Assembly: GCA_017848855.1 (NCBI GenBank)
Contig: JAFIHF010000016.1
Span: 1 to 64,000 of the forward strand
Reading direction: 5' to 3'
DNA: 64,000 nucleotides
Source of the DNA: Rhodanobacter denitrificans
Lineage (GTDB): Bacteria; Pseudomonadota; Gammaproteobacteria; Xanthomonadales; Rhodanobacteraceae
This document shows positions 44,186 to 52,051 of the stretch, in pieces. The notes beneath the pieces were generated by a model. It was not told the origin of the DNA, ran no database searches, and saw nothing but the letters and a program-made list of their open reading frames with translations. Numbering within the stretch: the stretch's first letter is position 1; each line of letters opens with the position of its first letter. The position numbers were made by a program, and so were the translations under genes.

Positions 44186-45151
44186 ATGCTGCAATTGAAC
44201 GGCGCCCTGCAGGACCTCAACGACCTGTACTTCTTCGCCGCCGTGGTCGAACACGGCGGTTTCTCCGCGGCGGGGCGGGCGCTGGGCGTGCCCAAGTCGC
44301 GGCTGTCCAAGCGGGTGGCGCAGTTGGAGGAGCGGCTGGGCGTGCGCCTGCTGCAGCGGACCACCCGCCGCTTCGTGGTCACCGAGGTGGGCGAACGCTT
44401 CTACGCGCATTGCCGCGCGGTGCTGGAGGAGGCGCGCGCCGCGCAGGAGGCGGTGGACGAGCTGCGCGCCGAACCGCGCGGCGTGGTGCGGCTGAGCTGT
44501 CCGGTGTCGCTCGCCCAGACCATCCTGGCCTACGTGCTGCCGGACTTCCTGGTGCAGTACCCGCGGCTGCAGGTGCGCGTGCTGTCCAGCAACCGCCGCG
44601 TGGACCTGCTCGGCGAAGGCTACGACCTCGCGATCCGCGTGCGCAGCAAGCTCGACACCGACGCGAACATGGTGCTGCGCAGCTTCGGCCAGTCGCGCGT
44701 GCTGCCGGTGGCCAGCCCGGCGCTGCTCGATGCGCAGGGGCGGCCAAAGCATCCGGACGAGCTGGCCAAGCTGCCGGCGTTGTCGATGCAGGAGCACGAA
44801 GGCCCGCAGACCTGGGAGCTGATCGACACGGCGGGCGAGCGCGTCAACGTGGAGGTGAACGCGCGGCTGATCTGCGGCGACTTCACCGTGCTGCTGGAAG
44901 CAGCGCGCCGCGGCATCGGCGTGGCCCTGCTGCCGGAGTTCGTCTGCGCACCGGCGGTGATCCGCGGCGAGCTGGAGGTGCTGCTGCCGGAATGGAGCGC
45001 GCCCGAAGGCACCATGCATTTCATCTATCCCAGCCGCCGCGGCATGCTGCCGGGCGTGCGCGCGCTGGTGGATTTTCTCGCCGAGCGCCTGCCCGAAGCC
45101 ACCTTGCGCAAGCACGAGGAGTGCAAGACGCGCGCCTTGCCGGAGCTGTAG
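44186..45151 (+). CDS. LysR-family transcriptional regulator
   Basis: A 321-residue LysR regulator. The N-terminal helix-turn-helix is FAAVVEHGGFSAAGRALGVP followed by KSRLSKRVAQLEERLGVRLL. The rest is the type-2 periplasmic-binding-like effector domain. The group with VPKSRLSKRVAQLE often regulates an adjacent divergent gene, but the divergent operon here has its own GntR. The ribosome site GGAAAGG precedes the ATG. Effector unknown. Confidence 0.9.
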   Translation: MLQLNGALQDLNDLYFFAAVVEHGGFSAAGRALGVPKSRLSKRVAQLEERLGVRLLQRTTRRFVVTEVGERFYAHCRAVLEEARAAQEAVDELRAEPRGVVRLSCPVSLAQTILAYVLPDFLVQYPRLQVRVLSSNRRVDLLGEGYDLAIRVRSKLDTDANMVLRSFGQSRVLPVASPALLDAQGRPKHPDELAKLPALSMQEHEGPQTWELIDTAGERVNVEVNARLICGDFTVLLEAARRGIGVALLPEFVCAPAVIRGELEVLLPEWSAPEGTMHFIYPSRRGMLPGVRALVDFLAERLPEATLRKHEECKTRALPEL

Positions 45152-45247
45152 GAGCGCACCCCCGGATCAAGTCCGGGGCAGGCTCTGTGCGCGAACGCCT
45201 TTGCTCCGATCCACGCCAGAGCATTCGCGCACAGGGTGCGCTCCTAC
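45148..45247. repeat. inverted REP pair, one unit split by another hairpin
   Basis: The left unit starts GTAGGAGCGCACCC (45148) but is interrupted by CCCCGGATCAAGTCCGGGG before resuming CTGTGCGCGAA (45184). The right unit at 45222-45247 is intact and inverted (CATTCGCGCACAGGG to GCGCTCCTAC). The GTAG head of the left unit includes the TAG stop of the lysR gene. Confidence 0.8.
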
Positions 45248-45302
45248 GGCAGGCATGCACGCGCATGCTACGCTTTCGTTTGGACATCCATACGGCGGCA
45301 CG

Positions 45303-46448
45303 ATGAAGATCGACACCAAACTCCCCAAGGTCGGCACCACCATTTTCAGCGTGATGAGCCATCTCGCGCTGGAGCACAAGGCAGTGAACCTGGGGCAGGG
45401 CTTTCCCGATTTCGAACCGCCGCAGGGCCTGCGCGATGCCTTGGCGCGTGCGATGAACGAAGGGAAAAACCAGTACGCGCCGATGCACGGCACCGCCGCG
45501 CTGCGCGAGCAGATCGCGCTGAAAACCGAACGCATGTACGGCCACCGTCCCGACGTGGACGCCGAGATCACCGTCACCTCCGGCGCCACCGAGGCGCTGT
45601 TCGCGGCGATCGCCGCGGTGGTGCGCGCGGGCGAGGAAGTGATCGTGTTCGATCCCGCCTACGACTGCTACGAGCCGGCGATCGAGCTGCAGGGCGCGAA
45701 GGCGGTGCATATCCCGCTGGTCGCCCCGGCTTTCTCGGTGGACTGGCAGCGCGTGCGCGACGCGGTGACGCCGCGCACGCGCATGATCCTCATCAACAGT
45801 CCGCACAACCCGTCCGGCGCGGTACTGTCGGCGGCCGATCTCGAAGAACTCGCGGCGATCGTGCGCGACACGAACATCGTGGTGCTCGCCGACGAGGTGT
45901 ACGAGCACATCGTCTACGACGGCAGGCAGCACGAGAGCGTGCTGCGCCATCCCGAGCTGGCCGCGCGCAGCATCGTGGTTTCCTCGTTCGGCAAGACCTA
46001 CCACTGCACCGGCTGGAAGCTCGGCTACGCGGTGGCGCCGCGCGCGCTCAGCGCCGAGTTCCGCAAGGTGCACCAGTACCTCACGTTCTGCAGCTTCCAT
46101 CCCGCGCAGGCCGCGTTCGCCGAATTCCTCGCCAGCGATCCGCAGCATTACCTGGAGCTGCCCGCGTTCTACCAGGCCAAGCGCGACCGCTTCCGCGCGC
46201 TGCTCAAGCCCTCGCGCTTCAAGCTGCTGGACGTGCCGGGCGGCTACTTCCAGCTGGTGGACTACTCGGCGATCCGCGACGAGGACGATCTCGCCTTCAG
46301 CCGCTGGCTGGTGGAAGAGGGCGGGGTGGCGGCGATCCCGCTGACGCCGTTCTGCGAAACCGCGCCGGGCACGCGCCTGCTGCGCCTGTGTTTCGCCAAG
46401 AGCGACGCCACGATGGAGGCGGCCGCCGAGCGGCTGTGCAAGCTGTGA
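45303..46448 (+). CDS. ybdL: PLP-dependent glutamine/methionine aminotransferase (YbdL/KAT-like)
   Basis: A 381-residue fold-type I aminotransferase. It has NLGQGFPDFEPPQGL, the cofactor-binding NSPHNPSGAVLS, ADEVYEHIVYDG and the Schiff-base Lys231 in SSFGKTYHCTGWKLG. It matches the YbdL/kynurenine-aminotransferase group, which prefers methionine or glutamine as amino donor. Its stop overlaps the start of an omega-amidase gene (GTGA). Together they would form the glutamine transaminase/omega-amidase pathway, which salvages keto acids such as ketomethylthiobutyrate. Confidence 0.93.
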   Translation: MKIDTKLPKVGTTIFSVMSHLALEHKAVNLGQGFPDFEPPQGLRDALARAMNEGKNQYAPMHGTAALREQIALKTERMYGHRPDVDAEITVTSGATEALFAAIAAVVRAGEEVIVFDPAYDCYEPAIELQGAKAVHIPLVAPAFSVDWQRVRDAVTPRTRMILINSPHNPSGAVLSAADLEELAAIVRDTNIVVLADEVYEHIVYDGRQHESVLRHPELAARSIVVSSFGKTYHCTGWKLGYAVAPRALSAEFRKVHQYLTFCSFHPAQAAFAEFLASDPQHYLELPAFYQAKRDRFRALLKPSRFKLLDVPGGYFQLVDYSAIRDEDDLAFSRWLVEEGGVAAIPLTPFCETAPGTRLLRLCFAKSDATMEAAAERLCKL

Positions 46449-47245
46449 GCTTGCAACCGCTGACCGTGTCGCTGGTGCAGGGCGCCACCCGCTGGCACGA
46501 CGCGCCGGCGAACCGCGACTACTACGGCGAACTGGTGCGTCGCGCGCGTGGCAGCGACCTGATCGTGCTGCCGGAAACCTTCCTCTCCGGCTTCAGCAAC
46601 GACACCCGCGCCAGCGCGGAAACGATGGACGGCGAGGGTGTGGCCTGGCTGCGCGCGCTGGCCGTCGAAGTGGGCGCGGTGGTTTGCGGCAGCCTCGCGA
46701 TCCGCGAGGGCGACACCGTCTACAACCGCCTGTTGTGGATGCGCCCGGACGGCACGTTCGAGCAGTACGACAAGCGCCACCTGTTCCGCATGGCCGGCGA
46801 GCACACCCGCTACGGCGGCGGCAACAAACGGCTGATCGTGGAGCTCAAGGGTTGGCTCATCCTGCCCCAGGTCTGCTACGACCTGCGCTTCCCGGTGTGG
46901 CTGCGCAACCGCCGGCTGGAAAGCGCGGCGGGCGGTATGGACTACGACCTCGCGCTGTTCGTGGCGAACTGGCCCGCGCCGCGCCGCCAGCCCTGGCGCA
47001 CCCTGCTGCGCGCCCGCGCGATCGAGAACCTCTGCTACGTGATCGGCGTGAACCGCGTGGGCGTGGACGGCAACGACCTGCCTTACGCCGGCGACAGCGC
47101 GGTGATCGACCCGGTGGGCGAGCCGTTGGTGGAATGCGGCGCGCTGGAGCAGGTGGTCACGCTCACTCTCGACCCCGCGCCGCTGCTTGCGCATCGCGAG
47201 CGCTTTCCGGCGTGGATGGATGCGGACGCGTTCACGCTGTCCTGA
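46445..47245 (+). CDS. yafV: omega-amidase (YafV/Nit2-like carbon-nitrogen hydrolase)
   Basis: A 266-residue nitrilase-superfamily enzyme with the triad Glu44 (VLPETFLSGF), Lys110 (YDKRHLF) and Cys144 (LPQVCYDLRFP). YafV/Nit2 omega-amidases hydrolyse alpha-ketoglutaramate, the product of glutamine transamination, to alpha-ketoglutarate and ammonia. The GTG start (46445) is embedded in the stop of the aminotransferase gene, so translation is coupled, matching the functional link. Confidence 0.93.
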   Translation: MSLQPLTVSLVQGATRWHDAPANRDYYGELVRRARGSDLIVLPETFLSGFSNDTRASAETMDGEGVAWLRALAVEVGAVVCGSLAIREGDTVYNRLLWMRPDGTFEQYDKRHLFRMAGEHTRYGGGNKRLIVELKGWLILPQVCYDLRFPVWLRNRRLESAAGGMDYDLALFVANWPAPRRQPWRTLLRARAIENLCYVIGVNRVGVDGNDLPYAGDSAVIDPVGEPLVECGALEQVVTLTLDPAPLLAHRERFPAWMDADAFTLS

Positions 47246-47254
47246 GCTTGCTCG

Positions 47255-47331
47255 GTAGGAGCGCACCCTGTGCGCGAATGCTCTGGTGCGCGATCGGCGC
47301 AAGAGCCATCGCGCACAGGGTGCGCTCCTAC
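47255..47331. repeat. inverted REP pair (BIME) overlapping the arsC-like gene end
   Basis: GTAGGAGCGCACCCTGTGCG at 47255-47274, continuing to CGAATG at 47280, faces its inverse at 47307-47331. The spacer is 26 bases. The right unit includes the last four bases of the arsC-like gene, so its stop codon is supplied by the repeat. Confidence 0.85.
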
Positions 47332-47666
47332 AGGATGGCGAGGATGTTTTCCGGCGGCCGGCCGATCGCGGCCTTGCCGTTCGCGACCACGATGGGACGT
47401 TCGATCAGGATCGGGTGCGCCGCCATCGCGGCGATCAATGCGTCATCGCCGAGCGCGGGATCGGCGAGGCCGAGTTCCCGGTACACCGCTTCGCCGCTGC
47501 GCAGCAGTTGCCGCGCGGGGATGCCGAGCAGCTTGAGCAGGCGCTCGAGTTCGGCGGCGTCGGGCGGCGTGTCGAGGTAGTTCACCACCTCGACGTCGCG
47601 GCCTTCCAGCAACGCCAGCGTGGCGCGCGACTTGCTGCAACGGTTGTTGTGGTAGATGCGGATCAT
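47328..47666 (-). CDS. ArsC-family glutaredoxin-type reductase (YfgD-like)
   Basis: A 112-residue ArsC-like protein. YHNNRCSKSRATLALL holds Cys10, the nucleophile; CSKSR rather than CGTSR places it nearer the YfgD branch than true arsenate reductase. The C-terminal half has HPILIERPIVVANGKAAIGRP, the Arg that binds oxyanion in the family. It may reduce arsenate with glutathione and glutaredoxin, or have a stress role. No ars genes are nearby. I chose the ATG at 47666 over a GTG one codon upstream. Confidence 0.85.
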   Translation of the reverse strand: MIRIYHNNRCSKSRATLALLEGRDVEVVNYLDTPPDAAELERLLKLLGIPARQLLRSGEAVYRELGLADPALGDDALIAAMAAHPILIERPIVVANGKAAIGRPPENILAIL

Positions 47667-47674
47667 CACGGCGC

Positions 47675-49120
47675 TCAGCGGTTGCCGGAGCGATTGCCGC
47701 CGCTGCCGCCGCGCCCATGCGGACGGTTGCCGCCGGGGCGACTGCCGCCGTGCGGCGGGCGATTGCCGCCCTGGCCTTGTGGACGGCCGTGGCCGCGATT
47801 GCCGCCGGCACGGTTGCCGCCGGGGCGCGCTTCGCTGCCGTGACCGCCACCGTGGCCGCCGCCGAAGCCGCCATACGGGTTGGCGTTGGCGTAGCCGCCA
47901 TGGCCGGCACCGCCGCGCATGCCGGCGCCGCCGGGCTTGCCGCCGCGGCGCTTGCCGCCCTGGCCGCCGCCAGCCGGACGCACGCCGCCGTCGCGGCTAT
48001 CGCCGGCGAACCAGGTGCGCACCGAGGGCAGTTCCTGGCCAGGGGCGATGCCGCGCTTGTTCTTCTTGCGCAGGCCGGCGCCGGGCGCGCGCTCGGGCAG
48101 GGCCACGTTGCCGTTGACCTCGCGGCCGGGGCGGCGCTGTTTCTGGCGGCCGCGCGCCGGTTCCTCGCGGATGCGGTCGTAGGCACGCAGTTCGCGCGCC
48201 TCGTCGTGGTGGGCGCTGCTCCAGCCGCCGGTGGCGCCGCTCTCGGGGCGGTACTCGGTGACGTTGCGGTTGGCGCGGCGCTGGTGCAGCACCGGGCTCA
48301 GGGTGAGCACGGGCTGCGGCGCGCCGAGGCCGGCGGTCTGACGCAGCTGCTTGGCGGATTCTTCGTCCAGCGCCTCGCAGTCGCCACGGCGCAAGGTGCG
48401 CGGCAGTTCGATGCCGCCGTAGCGGATGCGCTTCAGGCGGCTGACCAGGAAGCCCTGCGAATCCCACAGCCGGCGCACTTCGCGGTTGCGGCCTTCGCGG
48501 ATCACCACGCGGAACCAGCTGTGGCTGCCGCCGCGGCTGATCACCGCGATCTCGTCGAAGCGGGCGGGGCCGTCTTCCAGCTCCACGCCGGCCTTGAGCT
48601 TCTCGATCACTTCGTCGGGCACTTCGCCGTGCACGCGGCACAGGTATTCGCGCTCGATGCCGCTCTTGGGGTGCATCAGCGCGTTGGCGAGCTCGCCGTC
48701 GGTGGTGAGCAGCAGCAGGCCGGTGGTGTTGATGTCGAGGCGGCCCACGGCGACCCAGCGCGCGCCCTTCAGGCGCGGCAGCTGCTCGAACACGGTGGGG
48801 CGGCCCTCGGGGTCGTCGCGGGTGGTCAGCACGCCCTCGGGCTTGTGGTAGATCAGCACCTCGGTGTCGCCGCGGTTGTCGGTGGCGATCACGAACTGCT
48901 TGCCGTCGATCACCACGCGGTCGCCCGCGTGCACGCTGGTGCCGATGGTGGCGGGACTGCCGTTGAGCTCGACCTCGCCGGCCTGGATGCGCTGCTCCAG
49001 CATGCGGCGCGAGCCGAGGCCGGCGTTGGCGAGCACCTTGTGCAGGCGCTCTTCCAGCGGCGCGCTCTCGGAGAGCGGCGCGCGCTTCAAGGAAAGGATG
49101 GATTTTTGCGGCGCAGTCAT
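47675..49120 (-). CDS. rluB: 23S rRNA pseudouridine(2605) synthase RluB with long Gly/Arg/Asn-rich tail
   Basis: A 481-residue RsuA/RluB-family synthase. The S4 domain (ERLHKVLANAGLGSRRMLEQ) is followed by the catalytic domain with GRLDINTTGLLLLTTDGELA (catalytic Asp) and REGRNREVRRLWDSQGF. The conserved part ends near residue 290. The remaining 190 residues are a disordered tail rich in Gly, Arg, Asn and His (GGNRPHGRGGSGGNRSGNR at the end), which may bind RNA. It is upstream of scpB in reverse order (scpA-scpB-rluB on the minus strand), a common arrangement, and likely co-transcribed. Confidence 0.95.
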   Translation of the reverse strand: MTAPQKSILSLKRAPLSESAPLEERLHKVLANAGLGSRRMLEQRIQAGEVELNGSPATIGTSVHAGDRVVIDGKQFVIATDNRGDTEVLIYHKPEGVLTTRDDPEGRPTVFEQLPRLKGARWVAVGRLDINTTGLLLLTTDGELANALMHPKSGIEREYLCRVHGEVPDEVIEKLKAGVELEDGPARFDEIAVISRGGSHSWFRVVIREGRNREVRRLWDSQGFLVSRLKRIRYGGIELPRTLRRGDCEALDEESAKQLRQTAGLGAPQPVLTLSPVLHQRRANRNVTEYRPESGATGGWSSAHHDEARELRAYDRIREEPARGRQKQRRPGREVNGNVALPERAPGAGLRKKNKRGIAPGQELPSVRTWFAGDSRDGGVRPAGGGQGGKRRGGKPGGAGMRGGAGHGGYANANPYGGFGGGHGGGHGSEARPGGNRAGGNRGHGRPQGQGGNRPPHGGSRPGGNRPHGRGGSGGNRSGNR

Positions 49121-49132
49121 GCGCGGTACTCC

Positions 49133-49966
49133 TCAGGAATGCTGTGCGGCGGTGTCGTCATCGACATCCGCGGGGGCCGCTGCCTCGTCGGCAGTGGTGG
49201 GTTCGGGTTGTTCACGGGGCGCGCTCGCCTCGGCGGCGGCGGGTTCACCGGTCTCGGTGTCCGCCGTGGCGGCGTCGGCTGCGTGCGGCGGCGCTTCGGA
49301 TACCTCCGCGGTTTCGGCGGTTTCCGTTGCCGCCTCCGCGGCCGGGGCTTCCGCGTCGAGCTCCTCGTCCGGGTCGATCGGCAGATCCTTGATCACGCGG
49401 GCGGGCAGCGGGGTCTGCTCGAAGCCCATCTGCGGGTCTTCCATGTCGCGGATCTCGGACAGCGGCGGCAGCTGGTCCAGCGACTTCAGGTTGAAGTAGT
49501 CGAGGAAGGCGCGGGTGGTGCCGAACAGCGCCGGCTTGCCGGGCACGTCGCGGTAGCCGACCACGCGGATCCACTCGCGCTCCTCCAGCGTCTTGATGAT
49601 GTTGCTGGAGACCACCACGCCGCGGATCTGCTCGATCTCCGGGCGGGTGATCGGCTGGCGGTAGGCGATCAGCGCCAGCGTCTCCAGCAGGGCGCGCGAG
49701 TAGCGGCTGGGCTTCTCGGTCCACATCCGCGAGATCCACGGATGCACGTCCTGGCGCACCTGGTAGCGGAAGCCGGAGGCGACTTCCTTCAGCTCCACGC
49801 CGCGACCCGCGCAGTCGGCGGCGAGGGCTTCCAGCGCGCGGGCGATCTGCTCGTGGCCGACCTCGTCGGTCTCGGCGAACAGGTCGCCGAGCTGGGCCAC
49901 GGTCATCGGCTGGCTGGCGGCGAGCAGGGCCGCCTCGACGATGGGTTTGAGTTGCTCGATCTGCAT
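49133..49966 (-). CDS. scpB: segregation and condensation protein B
   Basis: A 277-residue ScpB. Two winged-helix domains: LKPIVEAALLAASQPMTVAQ and ALLETLALIAYRQPITRPEI followed by EQIRGV, with YRDVPGKPALFGTTRAFLDY. It is a kleisin partner in the Smc-ScpAB condensin. The last 90 residues form an acidic, Ala-rich tail not found in short ScpB proteins. The gene starts 16 bases after the end of scpA. Confidence 0.96.
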   Translation of the reverse strand: MQIEQLKPIVEAALLAASQPMTVAQLGDLFAETDEVGHEQIARALEALAADCAGRGVELKEVASGFRYQVRQDVHPWISRMWTEKPSRYSRALLETLALIAYRQPITRPEIEQIRGVVVSSNIIKTLEEREWIRVVGYRDVPGKPALFGTTRAFLDYFNLKSLDQLPPLSEIRDMEDPQMGFEQTPLPARVIKDLPIDPDEELDAEAPAAEAATETAETAEVSEAPPHAADAATADTETGEPAAAEASAPREQPEPTTADEAAAPADVDDDTAAQHS

Positions 49967-49982
49967 GGGCCTCGATGCCGAT

Positions 49983-50942
49983 TCAGTGAGTGCCGTCGCC
50001 GGCGGCGTCCGGCGTCTCGTATGCCGATTCCTCCGCGGCGGCGTCGTCCGTGCCGTCGCCTGCTTCCGCGTCGGCGAGGGGGCGCTCGCCGTGTTCCACC
50101 CGCGCCTTCAGGTAGATCGGCGCCAGCGGGGCTTCCTGCACGATCTCGATCAGCATCTCCTTGGCCAGCTCCAGCATGGCCAGGAAGGTGACCACCACGC
50201 CGAGGCGGCCTTCGCTGACGTCGAACAGCGTCTCGAAGCGGTGGAAGGCCTGGCCTTCCAGCCGGCCCAGCAGCTCGCCCATGCGCTGGCGCACGCTGAG
50301 CGCCTCGCGCTTGATCGCGTGGTGGCCGAACAGTTCGGCGCGGTGCAGCACGTCCTTCAGCGCCAGCAGCATTTCCTTGAGGTCGAGCGGCGGCGGCAGC
50401 TTGATCACGTTGCGCTCGCCGGTGTCGGCCTGCGCCAGTGCGGTGTCGCGTTCCATGCGGGGCAGGGCCTCGATGTCCTCGGCGGCCTTCTTGAAGCGTT
50501 CGTACTCCTGCAGGCGGCGCACCAGTTCGGCGCGCGGATCCTCCTCGACGCCTTCCTCGGCAGGCGGCCTAGGCAGCAGCAGGCGCGACTTGATCTCGCC
50601 CAGGATCGCGGCCATCAGCAGGTATTCCGCGGCCAGCTCCAGCCGCATCACGTCCCGCATCAGCTCGATGTAGTCCATGTACTGCCGGGTGATCTCGGCG
50701 ACCGGGATGTCCAGGATGTCCAGGTTCTGCCGGCGGATCAGGTACAGCAGCAGGTCCAGCGGGCCCTCGAACTCCTCCAGGATGACTTCCAGCGCGTCCG
50801 GCGGGATGTACAGGTCCTGCGGCATCTGCAGCATCGGCTCGCCGCGCACGATCGCCAGCGGCATTTCCTGCTGCTGGGGGTGCGCCGCGTGCTTGTCCTG
50901 CGCTGCGACCGGGCTCTGCGGCCCGGCTGGTTCGGTGCTCAT
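49983..50942 (-). CDS. scpA: segregation and condensation protein A
   Basis: A 319-residue kleisin ScpA. It contains FEGPLDLLLYLIRRQNLDIL followed by DIPVAEITRQYMDYI (N-terminal helix that binds Smc) and MAAILGEIKSRLLLP. The C-terminal winged helix contains LEGQAFHRFETLFDVSE and VVTFLAMLELAKE. With ScpB and Smc it compacts and separates chromosomes. I chose the ATG at 50942, which gives a disordered 40-residue N-terminus before the conserved part. It heads the scpA-scpB-rluB operon. Confidence 0.95.
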   Translation of the reverse strand: MSTEPAGPQSPVAAQDKHAAHPQQQEMPLAIVRGEPMLQMPQDLYIPPDALEVILEEFEGPLDLLLYLIRRQNLDILDIPVAEITRQYMDYIELMRDVMRLELAAEYLLMAAILGEIKSRLLLPRPPAEEGVEEDPRAELVRRLQEYERFKKAAEDIEALPRMERDTALAQADTGERNVIKLPPPLDLKEMLLALKDVLHRAELFGHHAIKREALSVRQRMGELLGRLEGQAFHRFETLFDVSEGRLGVVVTFLAMLELAKEMLIEIVQEAPLAPIYLKARVEHGERPLADAEAGDGTDDAAAEESAYETPDAAGDGTH

Positions 50943-51649
50943 CGATGCGTGTCGTTGGGCCGTCCGGCGGCCGGCAATGCGTCTGGATCCATCATGGGCG
51001 AAACGGTTGCCTCGCTGGACGATCCGGGTTTGAACCGTGCGCGGATCGCGGCGCCGAGGCGGCACTTCGGTAAAGCGGTTTCGTACGATGCCCGGCGGAC
51101 AGCATCCGGCTCCCCCTTGTCGCCGCCGGCATGACGAAGCCGCGCGTCGCGGTTCGGTCAGGCGTGCGGGCGTTGCAGCCAAGTGCCGGCGCGGAACGCG
51201 GATCGCGTCTGGCGGGAACAAGGCGATGCGGTGACGAGGGCAACGTCACCGGCAAGTCGGACGATCTGTCTGGGGCATCGGGTGGGCGCCATCGTTGCCG
51301 GACGACCGGCCGGCGTCTGACCGTGGCACCACGCGTGTGGAAAGAGTAGCGACTGGCCGGCGCCAAGTCCAGCAGTGCAGGGCCGCGTCCGCCTGCGCGA
51401 TACGCGTCGGCCCGGCGGGTACAATGCGGCGGCAGCGCGAACGGAAGGCCGGCCGCACAGGTGACCTCTAGTGTCCGACTCGGCAAGCGCGCGTCAGTGG
51501 CCGCGGGCGGGGATGCCGGCGGAAAGCGCGCCACACCGCCATTCCTGGCATGGCACATGGCTTGCTTGAATGTGATGGCGGACACGGTAGACCGGTCGTT
51601 CCGCGGGGGACCGTCACGGGGGCGGGGTGCAACGGGAAAGGAGCACGGC
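50943..51649. other. 707-base gap between divergent scpA and pilZ genes
   Basis: No convincing gene, tRNA or repeat is seen here. Open frames exist on both strands but have no ribosome site or recognisable composition. TACAAT near 51420 resembles a -10 element facing the PilZ gene but has no good -35. The region may hold promoters for both genes or an unannotated RNA. Confidence 0.4.
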
Positions 51650-52012
51650 ATGGCAAGGGACGACAGCAAGTTCAGCGGCGGATCCGAGCGCTTGCGTCCG
51701 GCGCGCATGCAGATCGAGACGACCGTGCTGATGAGCCGCGGCGTCGAGTCGCATCCCACCGAGCTGGTGGACATTTCGGCGACCGGCACGCTGCTGCGCC
51801 GGCCGCTGGGCTGGGACGGCGAAGTGGGCCAGACCTGGCTGCTGGACATGATCTTCGGCAACGACCTGCACATCCACCTGGAGGCGCAGGTGGCGCGCAT
51901 CGCCGACCACCACATCGGCTTTTCCTACGTGTGCATCCCGGAGGACAAGCAGGTGCCGCTGTGGAACCTTCTGGGCGGCTACGCCGACATCCTGGAGGCG
52001 TGGAAGAACTGA
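51650..52012 (+). CDS. PilZ domain protein
   Basis: A 120-residue single PilZ domain. The second c-di-GMP motif DxSxxG is present as VDISATG. The first motif (RxxxR) is not intact: the basic stretch reads ERLRPARM, with spacings of 3 and 5. The protein may bind c-di-GMP weakly or serve as an adaptor. The ribosome site AAAGGAG precedes the ATG at 51650; the frame is open further upstream without conserved sequence. It is convergent with the acyl-CoA ligase gene. Confidence 0.85.
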   Translation: MARDDSKFSGGSERLRPARMQIETTVLMSRGVESHPTELVDISATGTLLRRPLGWDGEVGQTWLLDMIFGNDLHIHLEAQVARIADHHIGFSYVCIPEDKQVPLWNLLGGYADILEAWKN

Positions 52013-52051
52013 GCCGCCGCGCACGGCGGCGCGGCGGCGACGGACGCGGGC

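Noticed and set aside
47690-47960. GCC-rich imperfect tandem repeats
   Set aside because: They encode the Gly/Arg/Asn tail of RluB in frame, so they are coding low complexity rather than a separate element.
51350-51480. Possible promoter or small RNA around TACAAT at 51420
   Set aside because: A -10-like hexamer is present, but no convincing -35, hairpin or T-run defines a transcript.
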